In this document: positions 24,608 through 34,598 of the stretch, piece after piece
How the letters are laid out: each line of letters starts with the position of its first letter
How positions within the stretch are numbered: the first letter of the stretch is position 1
Origin: Hymenobacter crusticola
GTDB taxonomy: Bacteria; Bacteroidota; Bacteroidia; Cytophagales; Hymenobacteraceae
Direction: 5' to 3'
NCBI RefSeq assembly: GCF_002154225.1
Contig: NZ_MTSE01000019.1
Coordinates: 3,790 to 67,789, forward strand
DNA length: 64,000 bases
Position numbers and translations under genes: made by a program
Notes under the pieces: model-generated
Told to the model about the DNA's origin: nothing
The model's input: only the letters and a program-made list of their open reading frames with translations
The model's database searches: none

Positions 24608-27600
24608 ATGGTCTACTGGTGGATGCTATGGGTGTGCTTGCTAGCCGTAGTATATCCTGGCCACGCGCAACTTTCCCCGGCGAGCAAGCTACGCTTTGAG
24701 CACCTCACCATCGAAGATGGCTTATCGCACAGTGATGCGATGGCGGTGGTGCAAGACCACGCGGGCTTCATCTGGATAGGCACTAACCGGGGCCTCGACC
24801 GCTACGACGGATACAGTCTCAAAACGTACGTGCTGCCTGTTAACGCCCTGAACGGGTTGTCGGCCAATCGTATCCGAACGTTGTTTACTGACCCGACAGG
24901 GCGACTGTGGGTAGGGACTGAACTGGCCGGTCTGAGCTTTTATGATGCCGACCACGACCGGTTTGTCCGCCTAGCCGAGCAGCCCTTCCCGCATGCTAGT
25001 CGTTCCCTAATGCAAAAGCTAGCCCAGGCTGATGTAGCGGCGCTAGCCTGCGACGCGGCGGGCCGGATGTGGGTAGGAACCAACCTAGGCCTATTCGTGC
25101 TGACAATGAAGCCAGGCTATCCGCAAATACAACGTGTCGAGGCTATCTTTCCTACAGGCTCACAAAACTTGTTCAATGTCCGGGCGTTGGCCGTGGATCG
25201 ACAGGGCACAGTATGGATTGGCTCCTCTAATGCAGGCCTGCAAGTAGTAAATACAAAAGCTCCGCATTTAACGCCTCGCGCTACGGCCATTAACGCTACT
25301 AGTGTGCGAGCCCTGCATCTCGACCGCCGCGGCGACCTATGGGTCGGCACGGAACACACGGTACTATGGGTGCCCGGGGCCGCGGGCCGCCGTTCTGAAG
25401 AGCTTAAAGCGACTCCGCTTCCCGAGCGGCTACCGCTGCTGCACTCCCTTCACCTGGATTCGTTTAACCGCTTGTGGGCCGGCACGACGAATGGTTTATA
25501 CGTGTGGGAGCCTGGCCCAGCCATCGCCAACCGCCCGCCGCTGCAACCAGATCCGCCACACCGCTTCATGCCCCGTGACGGGGAGCCCAACAGCCTCACC
25601 TCCGAGCAAGTTTATCAGATTGTGGAAGACCGCAACCAGATCGTGTGGCTGTGTGCGTCGGACGGGGGACTTAATTGGGTGAATTTGCGGCAAAAGCCCT
25701 TCGCCGGCATTCGCCAGCTGCTCTTAGGAAAGCCCTGGCAGTCTACCAACCACATCAACGCCATTTTCAAGGAAGAGGCACGCAACCTACTATGGTACGG
25801 CACGCGCAACGGCGTGCTGTGCTACGACCTGGCTACCAATCAAGCGCGCTCCTACCTTACCCAACAGCCACCCGGAGCCGGTGAAATCACCGTTTCAACG
25901 ATCTTCCAAAGCTCCAACGGCACGTTGTGGTTTGGCACCCGCGGCCACGGGTTGGTAGCACTTACCCGCCCCCACGGCCACGACCAGCTCACCACGTACG
26001 CCGGCCTAGGCAAAGGCGCCGTAGACCTGCGTCAAGCCGACATTGAAAGCCTCGCCGAGGACCGGTACGGCACGCTGTGGGTAGGTACCCGTGGTCATGG
26101 CCTCTTCCACCTGAATCAGCAGGGGCAGTTGCTGAACACCTACCAGGCACCGAGCCACGCGCTGCCTTCCATGCGCTTCACGTTCCTGCTTTACGACCGT
26201 ACGCAAGACGTGCTTTGGGCCAGCACCACCGACGCGGGCCTGCTCAAGCTGCGGGTCACGCCCGACTCTGTGGAGCTACGACGGCAGTTTGCCTATCACT
26301 CGCCCGCGGGTCAACGGCTGCCCGTAAATTACGTGTGGCCCCTACTGCTCGATCGGCAGGGTGCCCTCTGGATTGGCACCATTGGCGGGGGCCTGCAGCA
26401 GCTGGTAACCGACGCACACGGGCGAGAATTCATCCGTTCGTACCAGTCGTGGCTCCCGGAGAGTGACGTGGAAAGCTTGCTGGCCGACGACGATGGCAAT
26501 CTATGGATGGGTGGCAACGGACTCTACTGCTTCCAGCCCCGAACCTGCCACTACCTGCGCTACGACGTGTCGGATGGCCTGCAAAGCAACGCCTTCAAGG
26601 TGGGCGCCGCCTACCGGGCGCAGGATGGCACACTGTATTTTGGGGGCATCAACGGCATTAGCTACTTCCAGCCGCGCACCGTTCACCCCAACCCCTCGCC
26701 GCCCACCGTACAACTAACCGGCCTGCAGATCAACAACGAGCCTGTGGGAGTAGGCGCTCGGCTGCACGGGCGGGTCCTGCTGAAGCACGCCCTAACCGTG
26801 CCGCAGCAGCTGACGATCAAGGCGTCGGAGAATGACCTTTCCCTGGAATTTGTGGCGTTGAACTTCGCTAATCCGCAGAAAAGCCGTTATGCCTACCGCT
26901 TAGAGGGGTACAATCAGCACTGGGTGTTCCCGGTGGCCGGGCAGCGCACAGCTAGCTTCACTACCTTACCTCCGGGCCAGTACACGTTCTGGGTAAAGGC
27001 CAGCAACGGCGAGGGAGCTTGGTCGCGGCCGCGGGCCACGCTGCACTTCACGGTGCTGGCGCCCTGGTACTATACGTGGTGGGCTTATGGGGCCTATGCA
27101 CTAGTGGCGTTGGGAATTGTGGTGTGGTACCGGCGCGTGGAAATGGCGCAGCAGCGGCTGCAAAGCCAGTTGGTGCTGGAACAGTTTCAGACGGAAAAGG
27201 AAAAGGAGCTCACGGATTTGAAGCTGGGCTTTTTCACCAACATCTCCCACGAGTTGCGCACCCCCCTCACCCTTATCCTAGGTCCGCTCGAGGATATCAT
27301 GGCCGACCCCGGGGCGGCCGTCGGGCAACGCGGCAAACTCCGGCTCATGCAGCAGCAGACGCACAAGCTGCTGGCCTTGGTAAATCAGCTGCTGGACTTT
27401 CGCAAGGTAGAAACCGGCCACGTACCGCTACGCGCCCGCTATAGCGACGTCGTACCTGTGTTAACTAACTTCTACGAGGTATTCCGGCTGCAGGCGACGA
27501 GCCAAGGGATTGACTACGTACTGGAGGTGCCAGCCGAGCCCGTTCCGCTCTATTTTGACTACAACAAGCTAGAGACTATTCTCACCAACCTGCTCGCCAA

Positions 27601-28849
27601 TGCTTTCAAGTACACGCCTGCGCCGGGCCGCATAGAGCTAGCCGCTACCCTGGTTGGTAACCCCGGCGGCGAGGCCGTTTACAGCCAGCAGCAGCTCCTC
27701 GGCAACTATTTGAAAATCACCGTTTCCGATACCGGTACAGGCATTCAAGCGCAGGAGCTGAACCGCATTTTTAACCCGTACCACCAGGCGACACAGGCGG
27801 GTGACCGACAGTTGATGGGTACTGGCATTGGGTTGTCGCTAGCCAAGCAGTTTGCCGAACGCCACGGGGGGCACCTGCGCGTGGTCAGCACCGAAGGCCA
27901 AGGCACCACCTTCGAGCTGCGCCTGCCCTTCGGCCGGCAACACCTAGCTTCCGAAGATATACCACCTGCTGACCCCACAGCGGAGCTGCTAGATGAGGCG
28001 CACGCCCTGCTGCCGCTTGACGCAGTTGACCTAGCAGAACCTGGGCGTACCCCGGGCTCCCGGCCGGCCGTGCTGCTGGTGGAGGACAACGAGGAAGTAC
28101 GCGAGTACCTGCGTCAACTTTTCGAGGGAGAATACACCGTACTACTTGCCGAGGATGGGCTAGTGGGTTGGGAGAAAGCGCTTTGCCACCTGCCTAGCCT
28201 CGTTATTTCGGACGTGATGATGCCGCACAGCGACGGCCTGGCACTGTGTCAGAAAATCAAGCAACATCCCAAGACCGGGCACATTCCCGTGGTCCTGCTC
28301 ACAGCCCGGACCGCCGCCCTCCACGAGTTGGAAGGCCTAGGTATGGGCGCCGACGAGTACGTAAGCAAGCCGTTTAACCCCCAGTTGCTGCAAGCCAAAG
28401 TAATCGGGCTGCTGCGCAACCGGGAGAAGCTGCGTGAATACTACCATCGCCAAATCCTGCTCGAGCCCACCGAAATTGTGCTGGCCGACGCAGACAAGCA
28501 GTTCTTGGAAACTGCCATGGCCGCCGTCGAGCGCAACCTAGACAACCCCGAGTTCAGCGTGCAGGTGCTAGCTCGGGAAGCCGGGATGAGCCAATCGTTG
28601 CTCTACCGGCGTATCAAAACGGCGACGGGGCAGACGGCCGTGGAGTTCATCCGGGATGTGCGCATGAAACGCGCCGCGCAGCTACTCACCCAAACCCACA
28701 TGCGGGTGTCGGAGGTAGCCTTCCAGGTGGGCATCGCAGACGAGAAGTACTTCCGCAAAACCTTCCAAAAAGTGTACGGCGTGCTTCCTTCCGAGTACAT
28801 TCGGCAGCACCGACCTAGCCGGGAAGTCTCGGACTCCTCGCATGGATGA
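24608..28849 (+). CDS. Hybrid two-component sensor-regulator (HTCS) of the glycan locus
   Basis: A 1413-residue one-protein signalling system. From the N-terminus: signal peptide (LLAVVYPGHA), two seven-bladed propellers of Reg_prop repeats (about 30-735, repeated IWIGT and LWVGT), a Y_Y_Y domain (about 745-812), one membrane helix (about 818-838), a HisKA domain with phospho-His 881 in NISHELRTPLTLIL, an ATPase domain with GTGIGLSLAKQF, a receiver domain with Asp1202 in ISDVMMP, and a C-terminal AraC helix-turn-helix (VLAREAGMSQSLLYRRIK). It binds an oligosaccharide in the periplasm and activates the adjacent SusC/SusD operon. A longer frame starts with TTG 14 codons upstream; I prefer the ATG before the signal peptide. 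The locus that follows is its expected target. Confidence 0.95.
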   Translation: MVYWWMLWVCLLAVVYPGHAQLSPASKLRFEHLTIEDGLSHSDAMAVVQDHAGFIWIGTNRGLDRYDGYSLKTYVLPVNALNGLSANRIRTLFTDPTGRLWVGTELAGLSFYDADHDRFVRLAEQPFPHASRSLMQKLAQADVAALACDAAGRMWVGTNLGLFVLTMKPGYPQIQRVEAIFPTGSQNLFNVRALAVDRQGTVWIGSSNAGLQVVNTKAPHLTPRATAINATSVRALHLDRRGDLWVGTEHTVLWVPGAAGRRSEELKATPLPERLPLLHSLHLDSFNRLWAGTTNGLYVWEPGPAIANRPPLQPDPPHRFMPRDGEPNSLTSEQVYQIVEDRNQIVWLCASDGGLNWVNLRQKPFAGIRQLLLGKPWQSTNHINAIFKEEARNLLWYGTRNGVLCYDLATNQARSYLTQQPPGAGEITVSTIFQSSNGTLWFGTRGHGLVALTRPHGHDQLTTYAGLGKGAVDLRQADIESLAEDRYGTLWVGTRGHGLFHLNQQGQLLNTYQAPSHALPSMRFTFLLYDRTQDVLWASTTDAGLLKLRVTPDSVELRRQFAYHSPAGQRLPVNYVWPLLLDRQGALWIGTIGGGLQQLVTDAHGREFIRSYQSWLPESDVESLLADDDGNLWMGGNGLYCFQPRTCHYLRYDVSDGLQSNAFKVGAAYRAQDGTLYFGGINGISYFQPRTVHPNPSPPTVQLTGLQINNEPVGVGARLHGRVLLKHALTVPQQLTIKASENDLSLEFVALNFANPQKSRYAYRLEGYNQHWVFPVAGQRTASFTTLPPGQYTFWVKASNGEGAWSRPRATLHFTVLAPWYYTWWAYGAYALVALGIVVWYRRVEMAQQRLQSQLVLEQFQTEKEKELTDLKLGFFTNISHELRTPLTLILGPLEDIMADPGAAVGQRGKLRLMQQQTHKLLALVNQLLDFRKVETGHVPLRARYSDVVPVLTNFYEVFRLQATSQGIDYVLEVPAEPVPLYFDYNKLETILTNLLANAFKYTPAPGRIELAATLVGNPGGEAVYSQQQLLGNYLKITVSDTGTGIQAQELNRIFNPYHQATQAGDRQLMGTGIGLSLAKQFAERHGGHLRVVSTEGQGTTFELRLPFGRQHLASEDIPPADPTAELLDEAHALLPLDAVDLAEPGRTPGSRPAVLLVEDNEEVREYLRQLFEGEYTVLLAEDGLVGWEKALCHLPSLVISDVMMPHSDGLALCQKIKQHPKTGHIPVVLLTARTAALHELEGLGMGADEYVSKPFNPQLLQAKVIGLLRNREKLREYYHRQILLEPTEIVLADADKQFLETAMAAVERNLDNPEFSVQVLAREAGMSQSLLYRRIKTATGQTAVEFIRDVRMKRAAQLLTQTHMRVSEVAFQVGIADEKYFRKTFQKVYGVLPSEYIRQHRPSREVSDSSHG

Positions 28850-28903
28850 CCTTCCCCGGCGTTTCATTTCAAGCTGCGAGTAGTTATCAAGCGTTGCTCC
28901 TGA

Positions 28904-29041
28904 TCATATTGCCTGCAAGGCGTGCGGCATAGGCTGCTTCCGTTCAAGGCGGCCCCAACACACCAAGCATTCATCCAGCGGCAGGTTGTGTTCGCGCAGC
29001 GCCTGCGCATAGCCGTTCCGTCGTGACTCGTAGTCCTTCAT
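28904..29041 (-). pseudogene. Fragment of a LacI-family regulator
   Basis: A 45-codon minus-strand frame encodes MKDYESRRNGYAQALREHN followed by LPLDECLV. In LacI-family proteins the segment R-x-x-G-Y-x-x-A-L-x-x-x-x-L-P-x-D-x-x-x-V lies in the sugar-binding domain after the first lobe. Nothing of the DNA-binding head or the rest of the binding fold is found on either side. It appears to be a small remnant left between the sensor gene and SusC, perhaps of a former sugar regulator. It is short, so a chance match is possible. Confidence 0.45.
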
Positions 29042-29385
29042 AGATGTTCTGTGGGTACTTATTCAGGTAGGGGTACCCGGGTGCGATGAGCGAGGAAGCT
29101 CCCTGAAGTCCCGGCGTAAACAAGGGCAATACTACCCTAGGTAGACGAAACCGGAGCGGGGCATTCCGGCAAATAAACCGGGTAAAATTCAACAATCCAC
29201 CTTGGCAGCTGCCTAAAGTGCTCACCTACATTAGGGGCGGTTGCTGCTACGCCGTAGCGGCTCCGGCGGGCAGGTTGCACCGGCACCTGCTCCGTTGCAA
29301 CGCGAGCGGCTAGCGCCACCAAAAAACTGCTGGTAAAAGGCTGAAGAAGCAGAAATAACCCGGTTTTTTTCCCGAAAACCCCCGG

Positions 29386-29414
29386 TTTAAAGCAAATTCA
29401 ACCCCGTAATCTTG
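29386..29414 (+). promoter_or_regulatory. Candidate promoter of the SusC/SusD operon
   Basis: TTTA at 29386-29389, a 17-base spacer and TAATCTTG at 29407-29414 match the TTTG-N17-TAnnTTTG pattern with two mismatches. The leader to the SusC ATG would be about 185 bases. The rest of 29042-29604 shows no gene; an activator site for the HTCS is expected here but I cannot define it. Confidence 0.4.
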
Positions 29415-29604
29415 CACCATTCCCAGATTACGCAGCACTCCCCACATTCCCGAGCCCTCACCTAGGGTGCGGCGCGCTTGGTTAGCGAACGGAGTAGGCT
29501 GACTGTCGTCAAGCGCTGCTGAGCGTCTGCTGGGTGCCGGCTTCTGCTAGCTGGCGAATACCTCCGAGCTTCCTCTTATCCCTCCCAAATCCTTCTTCCC
29601 TTGT

Positions 29605-32600
29605 ATGAAAAAAATACTACTTCAGAAGGTTCAGCTTCTTTCCCTGGCGTTGCCGTTCGCCTTGCTTCCGGGAATAGCGCTGGACGCTTCTGCCGCACCG
29701 CGAGTCCTCGTGTATCAGGCGGCACCCGTGACCGGTCAGGTGACTGATCAGAAAGGGGAGCCGCTGCCCGGGGTGACTGTCCGGGTGAAAGATCAACTGA
29801 CGGCTACGGTTACCGATGCGATGGGGAATTACTCCCTGACCCTACCCGCTGGTAACACAACCCTGGTGTTTTCCTTTGTGGGCTTCGTGAACCAAGAAGT
29901 GGCGGTACAAAGTGGGGCCAAGGTTAATGTGCGGCTGAACGAGCAAGCTCACTCCCTGAATGAAGTCGTAGTGGTGGGCTTCGGCACGCAGAAGAAGACC
30001 TCGACCACAGCGGCCGTGTCGACGCTGCCCGCGGCCGACATTGCGCAGAAGCCCGTAGTGAACGTAACCAACTCCCTGGCTGGGCGCGTGGCGGGCGTTA
30101 TCTCCACGCAAGGCGGCGGCGAGCCGGGCTTCGACGGCGCCAACATTCAGATTCGGGGCATTGGCACCACCGGCGGCACGCAGCCCCTGTACATCGTGGA
30201 CAACGTGCCGCGCGATTTCAGCCGTCTCGACCCAAATACTATTGAAACCATCACGGTGCTCAAGGACGCGGCTGCCGTGGCGCCCTACGGGGTAGCCGGG
30301 GCCAACGGTGTGGTGCTGGTCACGACCAAGCGGGGCCGCAAGGGCCCGCCCCAACTGTCCTACAATGCCTACGTGGGCATCCAGAACCCGACGAGGCTGC
30401 CCACGTTTGTCAATTCCTACCAGTATGCGTTGATGCGCAACGCCACGGTCGCCAACGATTTTCCGAACGACCCTACCCGGCCGCTGCCCTACTCGGACGA
30501 CGACCTGCGCAAGTTTCAGGACCACTCAGACCCCGATGGCCACCCCGACGGCCAGCCCCTACGCGACATCATCAAGAAAAACCGCCTGCTGACCTACCAC
30601 AATATCTCGCTGACCGGTGGCGGCGACAAGGTTAGCTACTTTGCCTCCTTGGGCTACACGCGCCAGAATGGCATGTGGGACCCTACCTTTCTAAACAAAT
30701 ACAACGGCTCGTTGAGCGTGACGGCGGAGGCTACCAAAACGACTCGCGTGAGCTTGTCGGTGAATAGCTGGCTGGAGGACCAACACTTTCCCTCGTTCGG
30801 GGCGGGCTCCATTCTGCGCCAGGCCCACCGGCAGGCGCCCACTACCCCCGTGCGCTACAGCAACGGGCTGCCCACGGGCTACATTGGCGAGTCGCTAATT
30901 GGGGAAATCTACGGCAGTGGCAACCAGGTTAACCAAAACCCAACCACGCAGATACAGTTTCTGGTGGAGCAACAGCTGCCTCTGAAAGGGCTCAGCCTCA
31001 AGGGCACTGCCAACTACGACCCGAGCAGCTCCTTGCAGCGCCGCTACACCACGCCCATCACGTTTTACAACGTCGACACCAGCACCAACCCCTACACCTA
31101 CAAACAGGGGACGCAGGGCAGCGCCAAACCTAGCTTTTTTGAGTACTACGCCCAGGACCGTGCCCTCACATTTCAGGGGTATTTAAACTACGCCAAGAGC
31201 TTCGGCAAGAGCGAGGTAACGGGCCTAGCCGTGGTGGAGTGGCGTACCCTCAACCACCAGCAGTTTCAGGCCAACCGCATCAATTACAATACCTCCATTG
31301 ACGAGCTGGACTTTGGCGGACCGGCCGCAGCCGATGCTACCAACGGCGGCACCTCGTTTCAAACCAAGCAGCTAGGTTACATCTACCGCGTCACGTATGC
31401 CTACGCCGACAAGTACCTGCTGGAAGCATCGGGCCGCTACGACGGCAGCTACATCTTCGCACCTGGCCAGCGCTTTGGCTTCTTCCCGGCTTTTTCGGCG
31501 GGCTGGCGCCTGAGCGAGGAGGCGTTCCTGAAAGACCGCTTTGGTTGGCTCGACAACCTGAAGCTGCGCGCGTCGTGGGGCCAATCCGGGGCCTATCCTT
31601 ACATCAACGGCAACATTGCCGCGTTTGAGTACCTGAGCCCGTACTCGCCCTATAGCCCGGCCGGCGTGCTGGATGGCAGCACCGTGCAGGGTCTCTACGA
31701 GGTGCGCCAAGGCAACCCGAGCATCACGTGGGAGCGAGCCAACAAGACGGACATTGGCATTGAGGCCAACCTGTGGCACAACGCCCTGAGCTTGGAAGCA
31801 GATTTATTCTACGAGAAACGCGCCAACGTGCTGACTTCCCGCACCAGTGTATTGCCCGGCGAATATGGCATTGGGGTGGGCCTGGTGAATGCCGGCGTCA
31901 TCAAGAACCGTGGCATCGACCTCACCCTGCGCACCTCACGCCACTTCGCCAAAGACTGGAACCTAGACGTGACTGGCACCTTCACTTACGCCCACAACAC
32001 GCTAGTGAATGTGTTCGAGAATAGTGCGACGTACAACAATCCCAACCGCCGGATTACGGGCCGCCCCATCGGTACGCAGTTTGGCCTAGAAGCCCTAGGC
32101 TATTTCACGCCCGATGATTTCACGCCCGATGGCAACAGCCTCAAACCGGGGGTGCCGGTGCCCTCCTTTGGACCAGTTCGCGCCGGCGACATCCGGTACG
32201 CGGATCTGAACGGGGACGGCAAGATTGACGTGAACGACCAGACCGTTATTGGCCGGTCTCAAACGCCTCAAATCATCTATGGGTTGGCTCCGCGCCTCTC
32301 CTTCAAGAACTTCGACCTAGACTTCCTGATTCAGGGCACCGCCCGCAGCAATATCTACCTGAACAACATCTTTGTGTGGCCCTTCGAACAGGCCGGGTCG
32401 GCAACCACACTCGCCTTCGAGGAATACTGGCGGCCTGACCGCACCAACACCCTCTACCCCCGCCTAACCGGCACCCCCACGGCCAACAATACCCAAGGCT
32501 CGTCTTGGTGGATACGCAACGGCGCCTTTGTACGCCTGAAGAGCGCGGAATTTGGCTACACCTTCGACAGCGCCATCCTGCACAACTCCCTTAAATCGGT

Positions 32601-32739
32601 CCGTCTCTACGTGTCGGGGCAGAACCTGCTGACGTGGACGCCCTACATCCGGGAAATCATCGACCCAGACAACGCCGGTGACAACCGCAACTACTATCAG
32701 CAGCAAGTATTCTCCCTGGGCCTGAACGCTAATTTCTAA
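29605..32739 (+). CDS. susC: SusC/RagA-family TonB-linked outer-membrane receptor
   Basis: The 1044-residue protein has a signal peptide, a carboxypeptidase-like beta-sandwich (VTGQVTDQKGEPLPGVTV, ending FSFVGF), the TonB-box-like NEVVVVGFGTQ, the SusC plug (IQIRGIGT, LYIVDNVPRDFSRLDPNTIETI, VLKDAAAVAPYGVAGANGVVLV) and a long beta-barrel that ends in a Phe (LGLNANF). It is the energy-dependent channel that moves oligosaccharides across the outer membrane together with the SusD lid encoded 11 bases downstream. The plug region has APYG where most have ALYG. Complete and of usual length. Regulation by the upstream HTCS is expected. Confidence 0.97.
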   Translation: MKKILLQKVQLLSLALPFALLPGIALDASAAPRVLVYQAAPVTGQVTDQKGEPLPGVTVRVKDQLTATVTDAMGNYSLTLPAGNTTLVFSFVGFVNQEVAVQSGAKVNVRLNEQAHSLNEVVVVGFGTQKKTSTTAAVSTLPAADIAQKPVVNVTNSLAGRVAGVISTQGGGEPGFDGANIQIRGIGTTGGTQPLYIVDNVPRDFSRLDPNTIETITVLKDAAAVAPYGVAGANGVVLVTTKRGRKGPPQLSYNAYVGIQNPTRLPTFVNSYQYALMRNATVANDFPNDPTRPLPYSDDDLRKFQDHSDPDGHPDGQPLRDIIKKNRLLTYHNISLTGGGDKVSYFASLGYTRQNGMWDPTFLNKYNGSLSVTAEATKTTRVSLSVNSWLEDQHFPSFGAGSILRQAHRQAPTTPVRYSNGLPTGYIGESLIGEIYGSGNQVNQNPTTQIQFLVEQQLPLKGLSLKGTANYDPSSSLQRRYTTPITFYNVDTSTNPYTYKQGTQGSAKPSFFEYYAQDRALTFQGYLNYAKSFGKSEVTGLAVVEWRTLNHQQFQANRINYNTSIDELDFGGPAAADATNGGTSFQTKQLGYIYRVTYAYADKYLLEASGRYDGSYIFAPGQRFGFFPAFSAGWRLSEEAFLKDRFGWLDNLKLRASWGQSGAYPYINGNIAAFEYLSPYSPYSPAGVLDGSTVQGLYEVRQGNPSITWERANKTDIGIEANLWHNALSLEADLFYEKRANVLTSRTSVLPGEYGIGVGLVNAGVIKNRGIDLTLRTSRHFAKDWNLDVTGTFTYAHNTLVNVFENSATYNNPNRRITGRPIGTQFGLEALGYFTPDDFTPDGNSLKPGVPVPSFGPVRAGDIRYADLNGDGKIDVNDQTVIGRSQTPQIIYGLAPRLSFKNFDLDFLIQGTARSNIYLNNIFVWPFEQAGSATTLAFEEYWRPDRTNTLYPRLTGTPTANNTQGSSWWIRNGAFVRLKSAEFGYTFDSAILHNSLKSVRLYVSGQNLLTWTPYIREIIDPDNAGDNRNYYQQQVFSLGLNANF

Positions 32740-32750
32740 CCGCTCTTTTC

Positions 32751-34445
32751 ATGAAAGTTCTTACCCAATTCCGGCGCCTCACCCCCGCCCTGCTGCTGGG
32801 GGGCGCGCTGCTGCTGCCCGGCTGCAAAAAAGACGATTTCCTCAACGTAAATCCCAAAAATGCGCTGAACGAAGCCAGCGCGTACAGCACCGAAACGACT
32901 GCCGACTTGGTGGTCAACGACATCTACAACAACGTACCTAGCTCCTACAACGACTCCAACCAGACCACGGAGCAGTATTCGGACAATGGCTTTTGCGCGG
33001 CGGGTTGGCAGACGGCCCAAACCGTGGTGCGCGCCGGCGCCATCTCGGCGGCTAATGTACCGACGGGCCCCAACGGCATGTGGGACTGGGAAAGCAACTA
33101 CAATCGCATTCGCAAGTGTAACCTGTTTTTGCAGAACGTGGAGACGTACACAGGCAACGTCTCGGCTACCTGGAAAAAACAGCGGGTGGCGGAAGTGCGC
33201 TTCCTGCGGGCACTATTCTACTCCTACCTCTTCACTAGCTACGGCGGCGTGCCGCTCATCGACCGGCCCCTGGATACGGGCAAAGACCCCAATAACCTAT
33301 TCGTGCCGCGCGCTAGCCTCGACGAAACCGTGGCCTTCATCGTGGCCGACTGCGACGCGGCAGCCGCCGACTTGCCTGCTAAGTCGGTTCGCCAGGGCGA
33401 CGGTCGCGCTACCAAGGGCGCGGCGCTGGCGGTAAAGGGGTGGGTGCAGTTGTTTGCCGCTAGCCCCCTGGCTAACCCCGGCAACGACGCGGCTAAGTGG
33501 GCCGCCGCCGCTGCCACCAACAAGCAGATCATTGATTCCAAGGTCTACACCCTGTTTCCGGACTTTGCCGCGATGTTCCTGCAGGAAAACGACGACAACT
33601 CCGAGGTCATTTTCAACAAGGAGTACCTAGCCGTCACGGCCGGCCACTCACGCGAGGGCACCTACGGTCCGGTGTATGTGAAGGGCGTGCAGCAGGGCTG
33701 GGGCAACTTCGCGCCCACCCAGAGCCTGGTGGATGCTTACCTAATGAAGAACGGCCTACCCATTACCGACCCGGCTTCCGGCTACAACCCCCAGGACCCG
33801 TACGCCAACCGCGAAAAGCGCTTCTACCAGTCGATTATCTACGACGGTGCCACCTGGCAGGGCGACGTGATTACCACGCGCATGGGGGGCAACAACCAGA
33901 TTGACCTAGGCTCCACTAGCGACGTGAGCAACACCGGCTACTACGGGCGCAAGACGCTGGATGAACGCATTCTAGCCCAAACCAGCCGCGCCCAGAATGC
34001 CAACGGCTCCAACTTTATCATCTTCCGCCTCGGAGAAGTGCTCCTCAGCTACGCCGAGGCCCAGAATGAAGCCGTCGGCCCCGACGCCAGCGTGTACAGT
34101 GCCCTGAACCAGCTGCGTACCCGCGCGGAGCTACCCGCCCTCACGCCTGGCCTAGACCGAGCCGCAATGCGCGAGTACATTCAGCGGGAGCGGCGTGTGG
34201 AGCTAGCTTTCGAGGAGAAGCGGTGGTTCGACATCCGCCGCTGGAAGATTACGGCCGGCGCTAACGGCGTCCTCTCCACCCCGGAGTTCGGCATGCAGAT
34301 CACCCCCGATAAAACCACGGGCAAGCTGACGTACAGCCCGGTGAAGGTGTTCGAAAATCGTTTTTTTGACTACCAAAACTGGATGCCGATTCCGCAGGGA
34401 GACCTGGCAAAGAACACCCAATTGGTTCAGAACCCGGGGTACTAA
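32751..34445 (+). CDS. susD: SusD/RagB-family glycan-binding lipoprotein
   Basis: The 564-residue lipoprotein (signal MKVLTQFRRLTPALLLG, lipobox region LLPGC) begins the mature part KKDDFLNVNPKN, the classic SusD opening. It shows the RagB/SusD helical repeats (AEVRFLRALFYSYLFTSYGG) and the C-terminal module with EVLLSYAEAQNEA, YIQRERRVELAFEEKRWFDIRRW, and NWMPIPQ near the end. It sits on the outer surface, captures the glycan and closes the SusC channel. The gene follows SusC by 11 bases and should be in one transcript with it. Confidence 0.97.
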   Translation: MKVLTQFRRLTPALLLGGALLLPGCKKDDFLNVNPKNALNEASAYSTETTADLVVNDIYNNVPSSYNDSNQTTEQYSDNGFCAAGWQTAQTVVRAGAISAANVPTGPNGMWDWESNYNRIRKCNLFLQNVETYTGNVSATWKKQRVAEVRFLRALFYSYLFTSYGGVPLIDRPLDTGKDPNNLFVPRASLDETVAFIVADCDAAAADLPAKSVRQGDGRATKGAALAVKGWVQLFAASPLANPGNDAAKWAAAAATNKQIIDSKVYTLFPDFAAMFLQENDDNSEVIFNKEYLAVTAGHSREGTYGPVYVKGVQQGWGNFAPTQSLVDAYLMKNGLPITDPASGYNPQDPYANREKRFYQSIIYDGATWQGDVITTRMGGNNQIDLGSTSDVSNTGYYGRKTLDERILAQTSRAQNANGSNFIIFRLGEVLLSYAEAQNEAVGPDASVYSALNQLRTRAELPALTPGLDRAAMREYIQRERRVELAFEEKRWFDIRRWKITAGANGVLSTPEFGMQITPDKTTGKLTYSPVKVFENRFFDYQNWMPIPQGDLAKNTQLVQNPGY

Positions 34446-34598
34446 TGCCCTCCTTCCCTTGGCCGGAAAGGGATAATACTCCCTTTTTCGACAGGATTAA
34501 TTGTATTTGACCACCAGAAGAACGGTGAATGAGTGGTAGTTAACTTACGCACCTAGCTCTCCGCTGAATAACTTTTCATTTTCTACGAGTACTCCTGC

